Assembly: GCF_000208745.1 (NCBI RefSeq)
Contig: NC_030855.1
Location: forward strand, 8,565,200-8,629,199
Length of the DNA: 64,000 nucleotides
Source: Theobroma cacao
Lineage: Eukaryota > Streptophyta > Magnoliopsida > Malvales > Malvaceae
Direction: 5' to 3'
Shown here piece by piece: positions 13,651 to 25,481 of the stretch. The notes under the pieces are model-generated. The model made no database searches. It worked only from the letters and a program-made list of their open reading frames with translations, and was not told the origin of the DNA. The position numbers were made by a program, and so were the translations under genes. Positions within the stretch are counted from its first letter, which is position 1. Every line of letters begins with the position of its first letter.

Positions 13651-13795
13651 TGACTCTGTTATGTGCAAGTAAGGAGTGCGCATAAGCCGAGGATGACCCG
13701 GTTATGTGCGAGTAGGGAGTGCGCATAACTCGGTGATGACCTAGCCATGTGCAAGTAGGGAGTGCGCATGAGCTGGTGATGATGATGATGGGATG
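13651..13795 (+). repeat. ~43-bp GC-rich minisatellite inside LTR
   Basis: About three units built around ATGTGCGAGTAGGGAGTGCG followed by CATAAGCCG and GATGAC. It stands out from the AT-rich surroundings and is followed by (GAT)n and a TA-rich run. Equivalent arrays occupy the same relative position in other group B LTRs. Confidence 0.8.
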
Positions 13796-14014
13796 GTGTG
13801 CATGATGATGATGGGTATACGTATACATATATACATATGTAAATATGTGTGATATAGGAAAATAATGAGTAATGGTATATGGTTGTAATGCATGTGAAAC
13901 TTGACATGTTAAACTGTGGAATATTGTTATGCGTTTCATGTTGGTTTGGACATTTCAACAGGGTGGTTTTTCTTTGGGAAGAAGGGCAGATTTTTCATTG
14001 GTGCCCTGTTTCTC

Positions 14015-14275
14015 GTTGTAGTGAGAATCATTTTCACTGCAGTGAGAAACTCTTAGGTTTGGTGGGGTAGATTGGCCGAAAACTCGCTACAGCGAGAATG
14101 TATTTTCGCTGTAGTGAGAATGACACTGTAGCTTCTCGCTGCAGCTAAATTCATTCTCGCTACAGCGAGAAACTTTCTGTTTTTTGGGTTGCAATTTCGC
14201 TGCAGCGAGAAACTTTCTGTTTCTGGGTTACAATTTTGCTATAGCGAGATTCAATCTCACTACAGTGAAAAACTT
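14015..14275. repeat. Cluster of 18-bp palindromes (TTCTCGCT..AGCGAGAA)
   Basis: At least six perfect or near-perfect copies of TTCTCGCTGCAGCGAGAA, with single changes such as CTACAGCG or CTGTAGTG. A copy with perfect 8-bp arms lies at 14154-14171. The cluster sits between the minisatellite and the LTR 3' part. Repeated retention in several LTRs suggests a cis element or hairpin; the role is unknown. Confidence 0.75.
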
Positions 14276-16598
14276 TTTGTTTTGTCTCCTATCTTATCCA
14301 ATTGTTGCCTTATTTTTCACTTCTTTGCTGCCATAGCTGTGCATGGACTTCCAACATTAAGGACTAAATGAGTTAAGTTTAAAATGAGGAGGTTTAATTT
14401 GAAACCCTCGGCCAGTTGTGAAACCCTCGTTCGACTAATAACTAAATCCCAACGTCGCTGCAACGAAAATTCATTATCGCTACAACGAAGATTCATTATC
14501 GTATTTGACTTGCTTCCGTATCATTGAAACTTTCATTCTTTAAATGGTTCATTATGTATGGGTTCATGATTTCCAAATGATTAATCATTTAAAGGCTTGA
14601 TGAGGGGTTTTTAATATGAATGCAACTAAATTGCATTATTTTGAAACAAGTGCATCATGATTTTAAATTCTCCCTAATTGTTGCTTGTTCCCTTCCTTGT
14701 TCACTCATTGGGTTTATACTCACCATTTTCAAATTCATGTTTTCAGATCACGAGGCAGCCGGTAACTAGGACGAGGTGTCCTTGTAGACTTGTGTCCATA
14801 TTTTGGTAGGTGTCTCGGCATTCAGTAGTTGTACATTCGTTCGAGTCCCTCTGTTGGAAGTCGAGTATTATTTTGTTGTATATAGACGAACCTAATGTAA
14901 ATTGTTAAGATATATGTTGTAGACAATGTATATACACTTGTTTGGTATGCCAGCATGAGATGGAAATGTGTAGTAATATTTTGATTCTAAGTTATGAAAT
15001 GTGACTTAGCAGTTTATGATGGAATGATAAACATGTCAGATTGATAGGCTTGCTTGGGCTTAGTGGATTACGTCCATTGGGCCCATGCGCCGGTCATGGC
15101 CTGAAAATTGGGTCGTGACACCTGTAATACCCCGTACTTTGATATGGTGACTAATAAAGCCTATCGGATGCCAATTGAGGTTAATTATAGTGTTTAAAAG
15201 TGATGAAAGATGAAAAGAATGGTTTGGGATAAAATATTCTGCACGCAAGGAAATAATAATAAAATCATAACATTTTTATCGAGGAAGAATTTACGAGATA
15301 AAAAAAATGATTCAGAAGTGAATTGATGTATAATAAGGTATTTTGGGCACTAAGGAGACAAGAGGAGTGTGAGACCTCAACCTCTATAGACTCGTAACTA
15401 ACAGTAGACGCAATAACACGGACCAGGGGTAATTTCATCATTTCTCATGGTGAGCTCCTGGAAGTAGCTCTCAAATGTTATTAAGGTCTAAATAGACCTA
15501 AGGAATAAATGAATGATGGTAAAATAAATGAAAAAGATAGAAATACTGATAATTTTCATGGTAGGGGTAAAATGGTCATTTTGTATCTCGAGTCAAAAGT
15601 TTTAAGTTTTCGTGAACCCAACTATTTCTAGACTTTTATGGACTTTGTCTTAGTGTGAAAGAAGTAAAAAGATTGTATAAAGGAAAGGGGAAGACAAAGT
15701 GACCTTGTTAAAGGCATTTTGACAATTTCGTGAGAAATTGAATAAACATTAGGCACAAATATCTAAGTTTCTAGCAACTTCTTCTCCTTCTTCTTCCCTT
15801 CTCACGTTTTCTCACCTTCCATGGATGCTTGCTTTGAAACCTCCATAAATTTTCTCAAGTTAACCCCAATTTTCATGCTTTTGTGTACCTTTTCACAAAG
15901 TCCTTTGTATTCTCTTACTCTTTCACCCTAAAACCCTCAAAACCCTTTCCTTAATACTTTTTCTCACTAGCTAGACATTTTAGAGAGAGAAAAAAAGATT
16001 TTTCACAATAGTTTGAAAGCTTTTGAAAAGGAATTCAATTACAAAACTACCAAGGTGAGTAATGAAAATTGAGTTGATTTTTAAGTTATTGAGAATGGCT
16101 AGTGGTTAGATTTGTGAGTGTTTTCTAGTTGAGGTGGTTTATTCATTTTAGTGTGATTAGAATAGTGAAAATAGATAGCCACTTAATGGTAGTTGGAAGC
16201 TAGCTAGGAATAACTAGTAAAACATGATTTAGGAGATAGCTTTTAGAATTTTGGTTATGTGAATTGAGTTGATTTGTGATGCTATTATGTGTGATAGGTT
16301 CCAACGAGACCCCACATCTCCATTCAGACCATTAAGGGGAGTTGGAGTTGATTTAAGAATCAACGAGGACCGGTGAGTGAACTTGCATTAAAATGTTTTG
16401 GAATAAGTGATTTATATGCTTGATTGAGCTACTTGAAATATTGGTTGGTTTTTCTTTAAAAGTTGCATGGGAACAAGCCCTTGATGAAACGTTTTTATGT
16501 TGTGAAATATGAATTTGATGAATTCATTTGTTCCCACATTATGTTGATATTTATGTTATGCATGGAATGATACTATTGTGTGATAATTATGACCCAGC

Positions 16599-16782
16599 TA
16601 TGTGCAATGTAAGAGTGTACATGAGCTAATGATGACCCAACTATGTGCGGCGTAGGATTGTACATGAGCTAATGATGACCCAGCTATGTACGTTGTGGGA
16701 TTGTACATAAGTTGAGGGAGAGTTGGGGTGAAGCTAGTGGTCGTATGTTTGTTTATATATGTTATATATATATATATATATA
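16599..16782 (+). repeat. Degenerate ~42-bp minisatellite plus (TA)n
   Basis: About three units of GACCCAGCTATGTGC followed by TGTACATGAGCTAATGAT, then a (TA)10 run at 16763-16782. It is the counterpart, in the outer LTR, of the array at 13651-13795, with CpG sites largely decayed. Confidence 0.7.
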
Positions 16783-17437
16783 GAGGTTATGGAAATTATA
16801 TTGAGGTTTCATTGATTATTGAATGTTCAAACTTGAGAAATGTTTTCCAATCGATTTTCACTGCAGCAAAAAAAAAAAATGGATTTTCGTTGTGACAAGA
16901 AATTAAGCGAAATTGCATTGTTTTCAACATAAGTGTATCATGTCTTCTAAAACTTCTCGTATTGATGCTTGTTCCCTTGCTATGTTCACTCACTAGGTTT
17001 ATACTCATGTTTTTAAACTTCATGTTTTAGGTTTTCTAAGTTAAAGGTGATTGGATCCTAGGACAAGGTGTTCCTCCCTATCCATTGCTCAATAGGTTTA
17101 AAATGACACTAAATGGTAGTAGCCGTGCCTAGAGTCACTCCGCTGACGGTCAAGGTCTAATTACGTGTATATGAATGCTTGATGTGAAATGCTAAAATTC
17201 ATTCGTCAGACTATCTATGTATATTATGATCGATGATGCCATTATGAGTAAATACTTGCGTTTTATGAATTATTTTCAAAGAAGTTACATTTTAATATTA
17301 TGAATTATAGATTTTAAAGAAATATAGATGATAGATAGGCTAATGTACAGGTTCATATAGAAAGGCTTGCTTGGGCTTAGTGGGCTATGCCTATTGGGCC
17401 CTTGCACCGATCATGGCCCATAATTTGAGCTGTGACA

Positions 17438-19102
17438 CATCCGCTTCACATTTCTCAATGCAAACATCCAATTATGAGGAATTTAAAAAAAAAGATTTTA
17501 AATTTAAAGTTAATTTCAAGATTATAAAACTATTTAAAGAGAGTAATAAGGCTTTCGATGGCATGAGTGGCTATGAATGGATGGCATCCGCTTCATGTTT
17601 CCCAAAGAAAAAAATCCAATAATGATTGATTTTCACAAAAAATGAAAAAGATTTTGATTGAAAATGATTTATGAGATTATAAAACCATTTAAAGCGAGTA
17701 ACAAGACTTTCAATGGCATGTGTGACTATAAATGGAATTTTCATCTCAATGGATGCATACGCTTCTTGTTTTTCGATGTAAAAATCCAATGATGATCGAT
17801 TTTGACCAAATACAAAAAATATTTTCATTTGAAATTATTCATAATATTATAAAACTATTCAAAGTGAGTAACAAGGGTTTCGCATGCATGAGTGACTATA
17901 AGTGTGCTTTTCTTATCAATGGATGGCTTTAGCTTTACGTTTCTTGATGCAAACATCAAATTATGATCTGTTTTAACTAGAAATGAAAAAAATTTTGATT
18001 TAAAATAATTTAAAGATTATTTAACCACTAAGAGTGAGTAACAAGGCGTTTAAAGGCATGAGTGACTATAGATGGACTTTTCTTGTCAATGAAAGGCATT
18101 CATTTCATGATTCATAATGCAAGCATCCAATTATGGTTGTTTTTAACAAAAAATGAAAAAGATTTTGAATTAAAATCATTTGTAAGATTGAAATACTATT
18201 TAAAGCCAATAACAAGGCCTTTGATGGCATGAGTGACTATAAATGGACTTTTCTTGTCAATGGATGGCATCTATTTCATGTTTCTCAATATAAACATCCA
18301 ATTATGTGGAATTTTTGTCAAAAAAAAGATTTTTATTTAAAATCAATTATATGATTATAAAACCATTTAAAGTGAGTAAGAAGGCTTTTGATGGTATAAG
18401 TGACTATAAATGGACTTTTCTTCTCAATGGAAGGCATTCGCTTCATGTTTCCTGATACAAACTTCCAATTATGATCAATTTTAACGAAAAACAAAAAATA
18501 TTTTGATTCAAAATCTTTTATAAAATTATAAAATCATTTAAAGTGAGTAATAGGGCTTTCAAAGAAATGAGTGACTATAAATGGACTTTTCTTGTCAATG
18601 AATGGCTTTTGCTTCATATTTTTCAATGAAAATGTCCAATTATGATATGTTTTAACCAAGAATAAAAAAAATTTTGAATTAAAATCATTTATAAGATTAT
18701 TAAACCACTTAAGTAGAGTAACAAGACTTACGCAGATATGAGTGACTATAAATAGACTTTTCTTGTCTACGGATTTCATTCACTTCATGTTTCCCAATGC
18801 AAAGATCCAATTATGATCGATTTTAGGTAGAAATAGAAAAGATTTCAACTTAAAATCATTTATAAGATTACAAAACCATTTAAAGTGAGTAACAAGGCTT
18901 TCGAATGCATGAGAGACTATAAATAGAATTTTCATGTCAATGGATGGCTTTTGGTTCATGTTTCATGATGAAAACATCCAATTATTATCTATTTTAACCA
19001 AAAATGAAAAAACTTTCGATTTAAAATTATTTATGAGATTACTAAACCACTTAAAGTGAGTAATAAGGCTTTCAAAGGCATGAGTTATGATAAATGGACT
19101 TT
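17438..19102 (+). repeat. 171-bp satellite array, segment 3
   Basis: About ten monomers in the same orientation and phase as segment 2. It is cut at its right end in GGACTTT by the retrotransposon starting at 19103; the duplication ACTTT recurs at 31268-31272. Confidence 0.95.
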
Positions 19103-21597
19103 TGTCAAGCCCACTCTACAATATGTTTATTATGCCATTCTTACATAAGAATGCATGTTTGCTTACTTGGGTACCTCAAAAATCGTTAAAAGATGACAAT
19201 ATACCAAATGGTACAATTAAGTTGAATTAAGCATCGAACTAGTCCAAATAGAGATTTTAAGATGAAATTGAGAATTTTAAAACCCCAGAATAACTTAAAA
19301 TGGTGATTCGGAGTTCGAGGACCGATTTGGAGTCAAATTGGAATTTTCATGATCTAGGGGCAAAATGGTCATTTTACCACCCGAGGTTAAAATTGGAATG
19401 TTGGAAGAAGTTTTTGATTACAATTGACTATTTAGAACATAATTTGAGTTTGAGAAGTGAAAATTTTAATTTCAGCATTTTTCGAGCATAAAGGGCAAAA
19501 TAGTCATTTTGCCACCCCATGGGCAAAATTATAATTTTACACCACTTAACACTTGTCTAGCACGTGGATTTTACCCAATATTATTATGGATAATTGAAGG
19601 ATTTTATGTGGTGGAGAAAGAAAGCTTAATAGTTAAGAATTTAAAAATGGACCAATGGTAAGGTGACAAGTGTCGAGCTTTTATTTCTTTATTATTTTCC
19701 TTATAAATTAGCACAAAATCAGCCTATTTCTCATTCTTATGGCCGGCCATAGCAAGAACAAAGGAAGAAAAGAAGAACAAAAACCTTAGAGTGAAGATTC
19801 AAGAGAAAATTGGTGGATTTCAAGTAATCAAGCAATCAAAGGTAAAATTTCTTGATTTTTACTTGTGATCTACCTTTCCCATGCATTCTTTTGCATTTTC
19901 CATGGTTGAATCACATGATTTCATGATGGGTCACTTGTTGGCCGAATACTTAGAGAGAGATTTTGATGGTTGTTTTGGTTAGATTTTAAGATATTCTAGT
20001 GTTTTTAGTTGATTAGTGATGTGTAGCATGAAAATCAAGCAAGAAATATTCATGTTCTTCCATAACCCTCATTGGCCGAATTCTCCTTGTGGAATATTGA
20101 TGATGATTTTGATTTTCATTTCAAGTGAATTGGTTAAGAAATGATGAATTATGGTGAGAAAATCAAGTAGGAAAAACCATAGTGTTGATGCACCCACCAT
20201 GGCCGAAATTCTCAAGAGAAAATGTGAAGATGATTTTGCCAAATTTTATGCTATTTGACTTGTGTTTGATGGTTTGGAGAATTGAAAGAAAATTGGAGTA
20301 ATTGGAGACTGTTTGCTATGTTATAAATCATGGTTTGAATTGAATGGCTTATGATAATGTGGGCATGAGTGGCTGGATTAGTAATTGTGCTAAACATATA
20401 TGAACTGTTGTTTGCCTTGATAGGTTGGATATTGATAAAATTGCCATGTCATGCTGTTGAATTTTATTGAATTGGTAGGTTATAGATTGGTCACTGCAGT
20501 GGCGGGTTTTCTGGACCAGCCTATTAGAGGGGCACGAAATCTCGTTATATTCTAACCTCGATTGGAGAGGCGCGTAGGGTAACTCCTAAGGTAAAACTTT
20601 AGAGTTCACTTCACGTCAAACCACCACGTGAGGGTGAACTCAGTCAATGCCAAGGAACGGCTATGTTTTCAAAATAAAAACATGATTTATGCGTACATAA
20701 CTTTTTCACAGCCTTGGCAGACTCAATTGGGATATCTCTCAGCCAAGGTATCCTTGACAACTGAGTATGAGAATAATTTTGGCACGAGCCAAGTTTTAAG
20801 AAATTGATAAGCCATGTTGATTACTCGATTTAAATGAATTGATTTTATTTGGTTGAAATGAGTTGAAAGGTGATGAATTACAGTATGATGATTTATTTTA
20901 ATCATCTCCATTTAGTCGACTTTAAATATTTTGGATGATATTTGTTTACTCACTGGGATTATATAATCTTAGCACCCTCCTTTCTACCACTTTCATGCTC
21001 AGAATAGTTGGTAGATTGCTCATTTCGTCGAGAGGTACCATTGGATTTGCATCCTCCAAACTATGGGTTCACAGCCTTTATTACTTTTGGTTATTTGGGG
21101 GCCCACTTGTTATTGTAAATTAAATCTTATGCTTTGGTTATTTGTATTACTGTATGTATAAATTTATTTAGTTTTTACGCTACAAAAATTATTTATCGAT
21201 AACTCTATAAATATTGTTTTACAAGAAAATAGAATATTTTTATTATATTCAAATAGGTATAGTTTCACTTTAAATGAATGTTTTAGACATCTAAACTTAT
21301 TTTTTATTATGAAATATGTGTTACCCACTCACATACTACATTTTTAGCTGGTTTTGAGATTTTTAAGAAAAAATTACCAAAATGCCCCTGTGAGAAAACA
21401 ATATTTTTCTATTGTTTTGATTTGGAAATAGTTTATAATGTCTCAAAACATGATATTTAACAACTGTTGCTCATAGGGGAGGTGTGAAAACTGATATTAA
21501 AGCCTTGCAAAGTTTCGTTTGGCATTCCGGGCAATGAATGTCTATCGGGACGTCGCGGCTGTTGTCACGGGCTCGAAGGGAGTACCGGGTCGTGACA
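19103..21597 (+). repeat. 5' LTR of element 1 (group A)
   Basis: Runs from TGTCAAGCCCACTC to ACCGGGTCGTGACA. It contains a TATA-like box near 19702 followed by GGCCGGCC and a purine-rich leader (AGGAAGAAAAGAAG), then a GC-rich 3' third. The 5' terminus differs from the 3' LTR (TGTAAAGCC) by decay. Confidence 0.92.
19702..19709 (+). promoter_or_regulatory. Putative TATA box of group A LTR
   Basis: TATAAATT in CCTTATAAATTAGC, repeated at 29357-29364 in the 3' LTR at the same offset. The downstream GGCCGGCCATAGCAAG and AG-rich leader would lie in the transcript. Assignment rests on conservation and position only. Confidence 0.5.
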
Positions 21598-21604
21598 ATT
21601 CAAA

Positions 21605-21616
21605 TGGTATCAGAGC
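21605..21616 (+). other. Primer-binding site, tRNA-iMet type (element 1)
   Basis: TGGTATCAGAGC, complementary to the 3' end of plant initiator methionine tRNA, seven bases after the 5' LTR end. This is the usual primer site of plant Ty3-type elements. A short (AAGTT)n run follows at 21661-21687. Confidence 0.9.
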
Positions 21617-21812
21617 TTTTGGTTTTAAGCTGTTTTAAAATTTACAGTGTCAGTGACCCCAAGTTAAGTTAAGTTAAGTTAAGTCAGGTTTGGTTGAATA
21701 GAATGCATGCACTTACATATAGAAACCTACCTGCTCTGGTGATGCGTATATAACTAAGAAATTACTGCTTGATTCTGTATAGGTTTTGAGGTGCCCTGGT
21801 GACACACACACC

Positions 21813-22323
21813 ATGTCTAGAAGAGGCGGTAGTCTCGATACCCCTCATAGTGATAGTGAGGGATCATTAGATTCCACTGCCATGAGCCAATGGCGCCCTG
21901 ATCTAGGTAATTCAGAATGGTTTTGTAATAAGGAAAGCTTCGAGAGTAAAGAGAATTTTGAAAGTGAGAGCAGCTTCGATACTTCGAAAACTGCAAAAGA
22001 TTTTCTTTTGAAACAACCTGAAGAGTACCATAGAGAATGGGTGAGGAAGGCAATTGCAAAGGGAGGTATTTGTCCTAGGAAGGGCGTGTCAGTTGTTCGA
22101 CACTATCCTCCAAGCTATGGGATGAATGTAAAGGAACAATAGGAACAGAATAAGGAGAAAGTAACTGTTGCAAATAATCCCTGTAGGAAGGTGAGCGTTG
22201 TACGACATTTTCCTCTCGGTTGTGGAAGAAATGATGCATCGGTGAGTGATGAGGAATGTAGGAGAATACAACAAGCCTGGATTGAGGAACAAAGGAGAAA
22301 ATCTCAGGAGGAGGAGAACCCAT
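21813..22323 (+). pseudogene. Small gag-leader-like ORF of element 1
   Basis: An open frame from ATG at 21813 (CCATGTC) runs to a TAG at 22141-22143 and stays open in the same frame to a TAA at 22324. The product would be acidic and serine-rich at the start and carries two related blocks, KGVSVVRHYPPSYG and KVSVVRHFPLGCG, the second followed by a Glu/Arg/Gln-rich tail. I recall a similar VRxFPPGCG motif from Gag N-terminal parts of plant Ty3 elements, but cannot verify it here. No capsid core or CCHC zinc knuckle is seen. It lies between the primer site and the nested LTR at 22506. It is probably a remnant or a small accessory product; function unknown. Confidence 0.45.
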
Positions 22324-22505
22324 AAGAGGATCTTAAGAAGGACTTGGAGTAGAATCTTCCGATAAGATCAGATTAAGATGATGATCTTAATGACATGTAA
22401 TATTTTCGTAGGATTTTGTACTACTTTAACTCTAGGTAGATGTAAAGTAAATGAGATAATAGTTATCTGTACAAAGAAGTTAAAGTTTGGCTTTTAAAGT
22501 GTATG

Positions 22506-25476
22506 TGTCACGACCCGGAACTCCCATTGAGCCCATGACAACCGCCGCGAAGTCTCGTCAGACATTCTTTACCTTGAATGCTAACCTTGCAAGGCTTTCA
22601 TATCAGTTTCTTACCTCCCCTGTGATTGACAGTAACTAAAATCGTGTTTTGAAATGATATGGACCATTTCCCACCCAAAAACAATGAAAATTTATTTCTA
22701 CCTCACAGGGGTATTTTAGTCTTCTTTTTTTTTGAAAATTTCGAAATCCATAAAAAATGTAATATGTAAGTGGAAACACATATTTCATGATTTAAATTAA
22801 ATTTTATAGTCTAAAACATTCGTTTAAACGAAAATTATAGCTATTTGAATATAATAAAAACATTAAATAAAATATTCTATTTTCTTAAAAAAAAACAATA
22901 CTTATAGGAAAATTCGTAAATAATTTATGTGGTGTAAAAGCTAAATATATTCATACGTACTTTAAAGTAGATAACTGAAGTATAACATTACTTTTACAGT
23001 GATACGTGGACCCCGAATTGACCAAGAAGGTGTAGAGCTACGAACCCTTACTTTTTAAGATGCAACTCCGAGATTAATTCTCGTCTTAATCAACTATCAA
23101 CAAACTGTCTTGAGCCTGAAAAATGGATAGGAAGAGGGGTGAGATTACATAATCCCAATGAGTAAACAATTACCATCAAAAGCATCTAAAGCCGAGTAGA
23201 TGGAGATAATATAAAAACGTTATATCTCAATAATGTTCATAACGCAAAATTCGTTTCAATCTATACCAAACAATTTCTTTTCATCAAAATTTCCCAGCTT
23301 ATGAATTTCTTAAACTTGGCCCTTGCCAGAATCATTCTGGCGAGTACCTTCGTCAAGGTATCCCACTGAGATCGCCAAGGTTGTTAAATGTCCCATACCC
23401 ATAAACATGTTTTCACACCTGACACACAACCGTTCCTTGGCGTTGGCTGAGTCTCACTCTCACGTGGTGGCCCGAACGTGAGGTGCACTCAAATCTTACC
23501 TCAGGAGATACTTCATCTAACATCTCCCCCCGGAGGTAAGTATATAATTGGGTTACCGTGCCCCTCTCATAGGCAGTCCACGGAAACCCCCACCACTACA
23601 GTGACCGTTTAATTTACCACCAGACCCATAAAACTTTCAGTAGCATAATATGGCGAATAAAATTTAATCCAGTCTACCAAGACCAATCCAAAACTGTTCA
23701 TATATTTCATGCCAATCCCAAAAATTTTGCCATCATGCTACCATAGTGTCATAAGCCACAATTTCAATAACATATAAAATCATAAATTCAACACAGTCTC
23801 CATATACTCAATTTTCCCAAAACAATATTTGATTTTAAAACCAGTATAAATATCATTTTTATTAAAAAACATTTTAATTGGAAAACATAATATTTTATAA
23901 TTTAAACTCACCATTCAATAAACACATCAAACAAGTATAATTACTCTAGATATTTAAGACGATAAATTGTCCACTCATAGTATTAGGAGTAGAAATACTC
24001 CTATTTTCAGTCCTCGGGTATAGTCTTTTACCCGTATCCAATGACTCACCACCTAGCCATAATCCATGACACATATTCCAATTAAATTGTGTCTAACAGT
24101 CATAAGCTATTTCAGGCTCGATATATATGCGTGATATGAAATAAAAAATGCACGGGTAGCCATCTAGACCCGGTATTAGCTGAAGTCGATTTTTCATCCG
24201 ATAAATTGGCCAATGCGTCCAATTTCACTCCAACTTGTTCCATTTCTTTTCCAATCCCTCAATTCACCAAACACAAACTAATTAAAACACAATTAGGCAA
24301 AATTTATCTTCACTTTTCTTCTTGGAACTTTCAGCCAACAATGGTACACTAACTCCGTGATTTTTTCTATTTAATTTTTTCTCCATAATTCATTAATTCT
24401 AACACTAAAAACTATTATTTCTTAATCAAATCACCTAGACTAACATCTCATTCTTCGTCATTATTCACTTAGAGAATTCGGCTATTGATGGGTACCAAAT
24501 CTTTGGTGGTTTTCTTCATTTGTTTTCATGCTACACATCATTAATCACCTAAAAACACTAACATACCTAAAAATCCAACCAATCGAAGATCATTCTCTCT
24601 CCATACCCATTTTGACCAGCCATGAATTCACCATGAAAGCATGCTTTTCAACCATCGAAATAAGAAAATAAAGCATGGGTATTGTAAATCTCAAGTAAAA
24701 ATAAAGAATTTTCACTTTACCTTGCTTAATTCCTTGGATTTTCACACTTTCTCTTGAATTTTTCTTGGCTAGGGTTTGTTTTCTTTCCTTTCCTCTGCAC
24801 TTCATGCTTTGGCCAGCCATATGGGTGAGACTAAGAGAGTTTTAAATAGATTTTACAAGGAAACTCTAGAATGATCCGAGCTTGACACATGGCATGTTTC
24901 CATTGGTCCATGTGTAATACTTATCCATTAAGCAATCTCTCTCCACCACATAAAATGTTTCAATTATCCACAATGTAAAATGTTAATGGCTGAAATCCAT
25001 GGGCATGACAAGTGTTAGGTGGTGTTAAATTCTAAAATTCCAACTTTGCCCCTATAAACTCGTAAAATTACCCTTTTACCCTTGGGACTCTAAAAATGTC
25101 AGAATTTAAATTTTTTCACCTCTCAAACTCAAATCATACTCCAATGAGTCAAATGTGATCAAAATCTTTTCTAAAAATTCCCATTTAGTCCTCGAGTGAC
25201 AAAATTACCATTTTACCCCTAGAACATGAAAATTCCAAATTGACTTCAATTCAGCCCTCGAACTCTAAATCATCATTTTAAGTCATTCCTGAACTGTAAA
25301 ATTTAGAATTTCACCTTAAAATCCCTATTTGACCTAGTTCAAGGCTTAGATTGACTTTATTGTACCTCTAGGTACAATACCGACTTTTGTCCGTTTTTCA
25401 GGGCTCTTCTAGTATGTAAACATGCTATCCATCACATGTATGTCATGACAAGTATTTTATAAGGTCGGGCTTTACA
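22506..25476 (-). mobile_element. Solo LTR, group A, minus strand, inside element 1
   Basis: The 2971-bp LTR runs from TGTCACGACCCGG to GTCGGGCTTTACA. The TSD GTATG is at 22501-22505 and 25477-25481. It is inverted relative to the host element's own LTRs, so three group A copies in alternating orientation lie within 12 kb. Confidence 0.93.
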
Positions 25477-25481
25477 GTATG

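Larger units (their letters stand above)
12428..15120 (+). mobile_element. Solo LTR, group B short form, nested
   Basis: The 2693-bp LTR runs from TGTGAGACCCC to TGGGTCGTGACA. The TSD CCTGT is at 12423-12427 and 15121-15125. It landed three bases inside the 5' end of another group B LTR. It contains, in order, a TATA box, a CTTCTTCTT-rich leader, a 43-bp minisatellite, a palindrome cluster and the group B 3' end with GGCTTGCTTGGGCTTAGTGG. Confidence 0.93.
12425..17437 (+). mobile_element. Solo LTR, group B with 5' module, carrying a nested LTR
   Basis: The element begins TGTAATACCCCGTAC; only its first three bases lie left of the nested copy, and the sequence resumes at 15123. It ends AGCTGTGACA at 17437. 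The duplication CATCC (12420-12424, 17438-17442) and clean resumption of the satellite define it. Net length after removing the nested LTR and its duplication is about 2315 bp. A ~245-bp module (15123-15367) precedes an internal TGTGAGACCTC that equals the very start of the short group B LTRs. A (TA)n run lies at 16763-16782. Confidence 0.9.

Noticed and set aside
13610..13958. His-rich minus-strand frames
   Set aside because: Produced by (GAT)n and the minisatellite in the LTR; no conserved protein.
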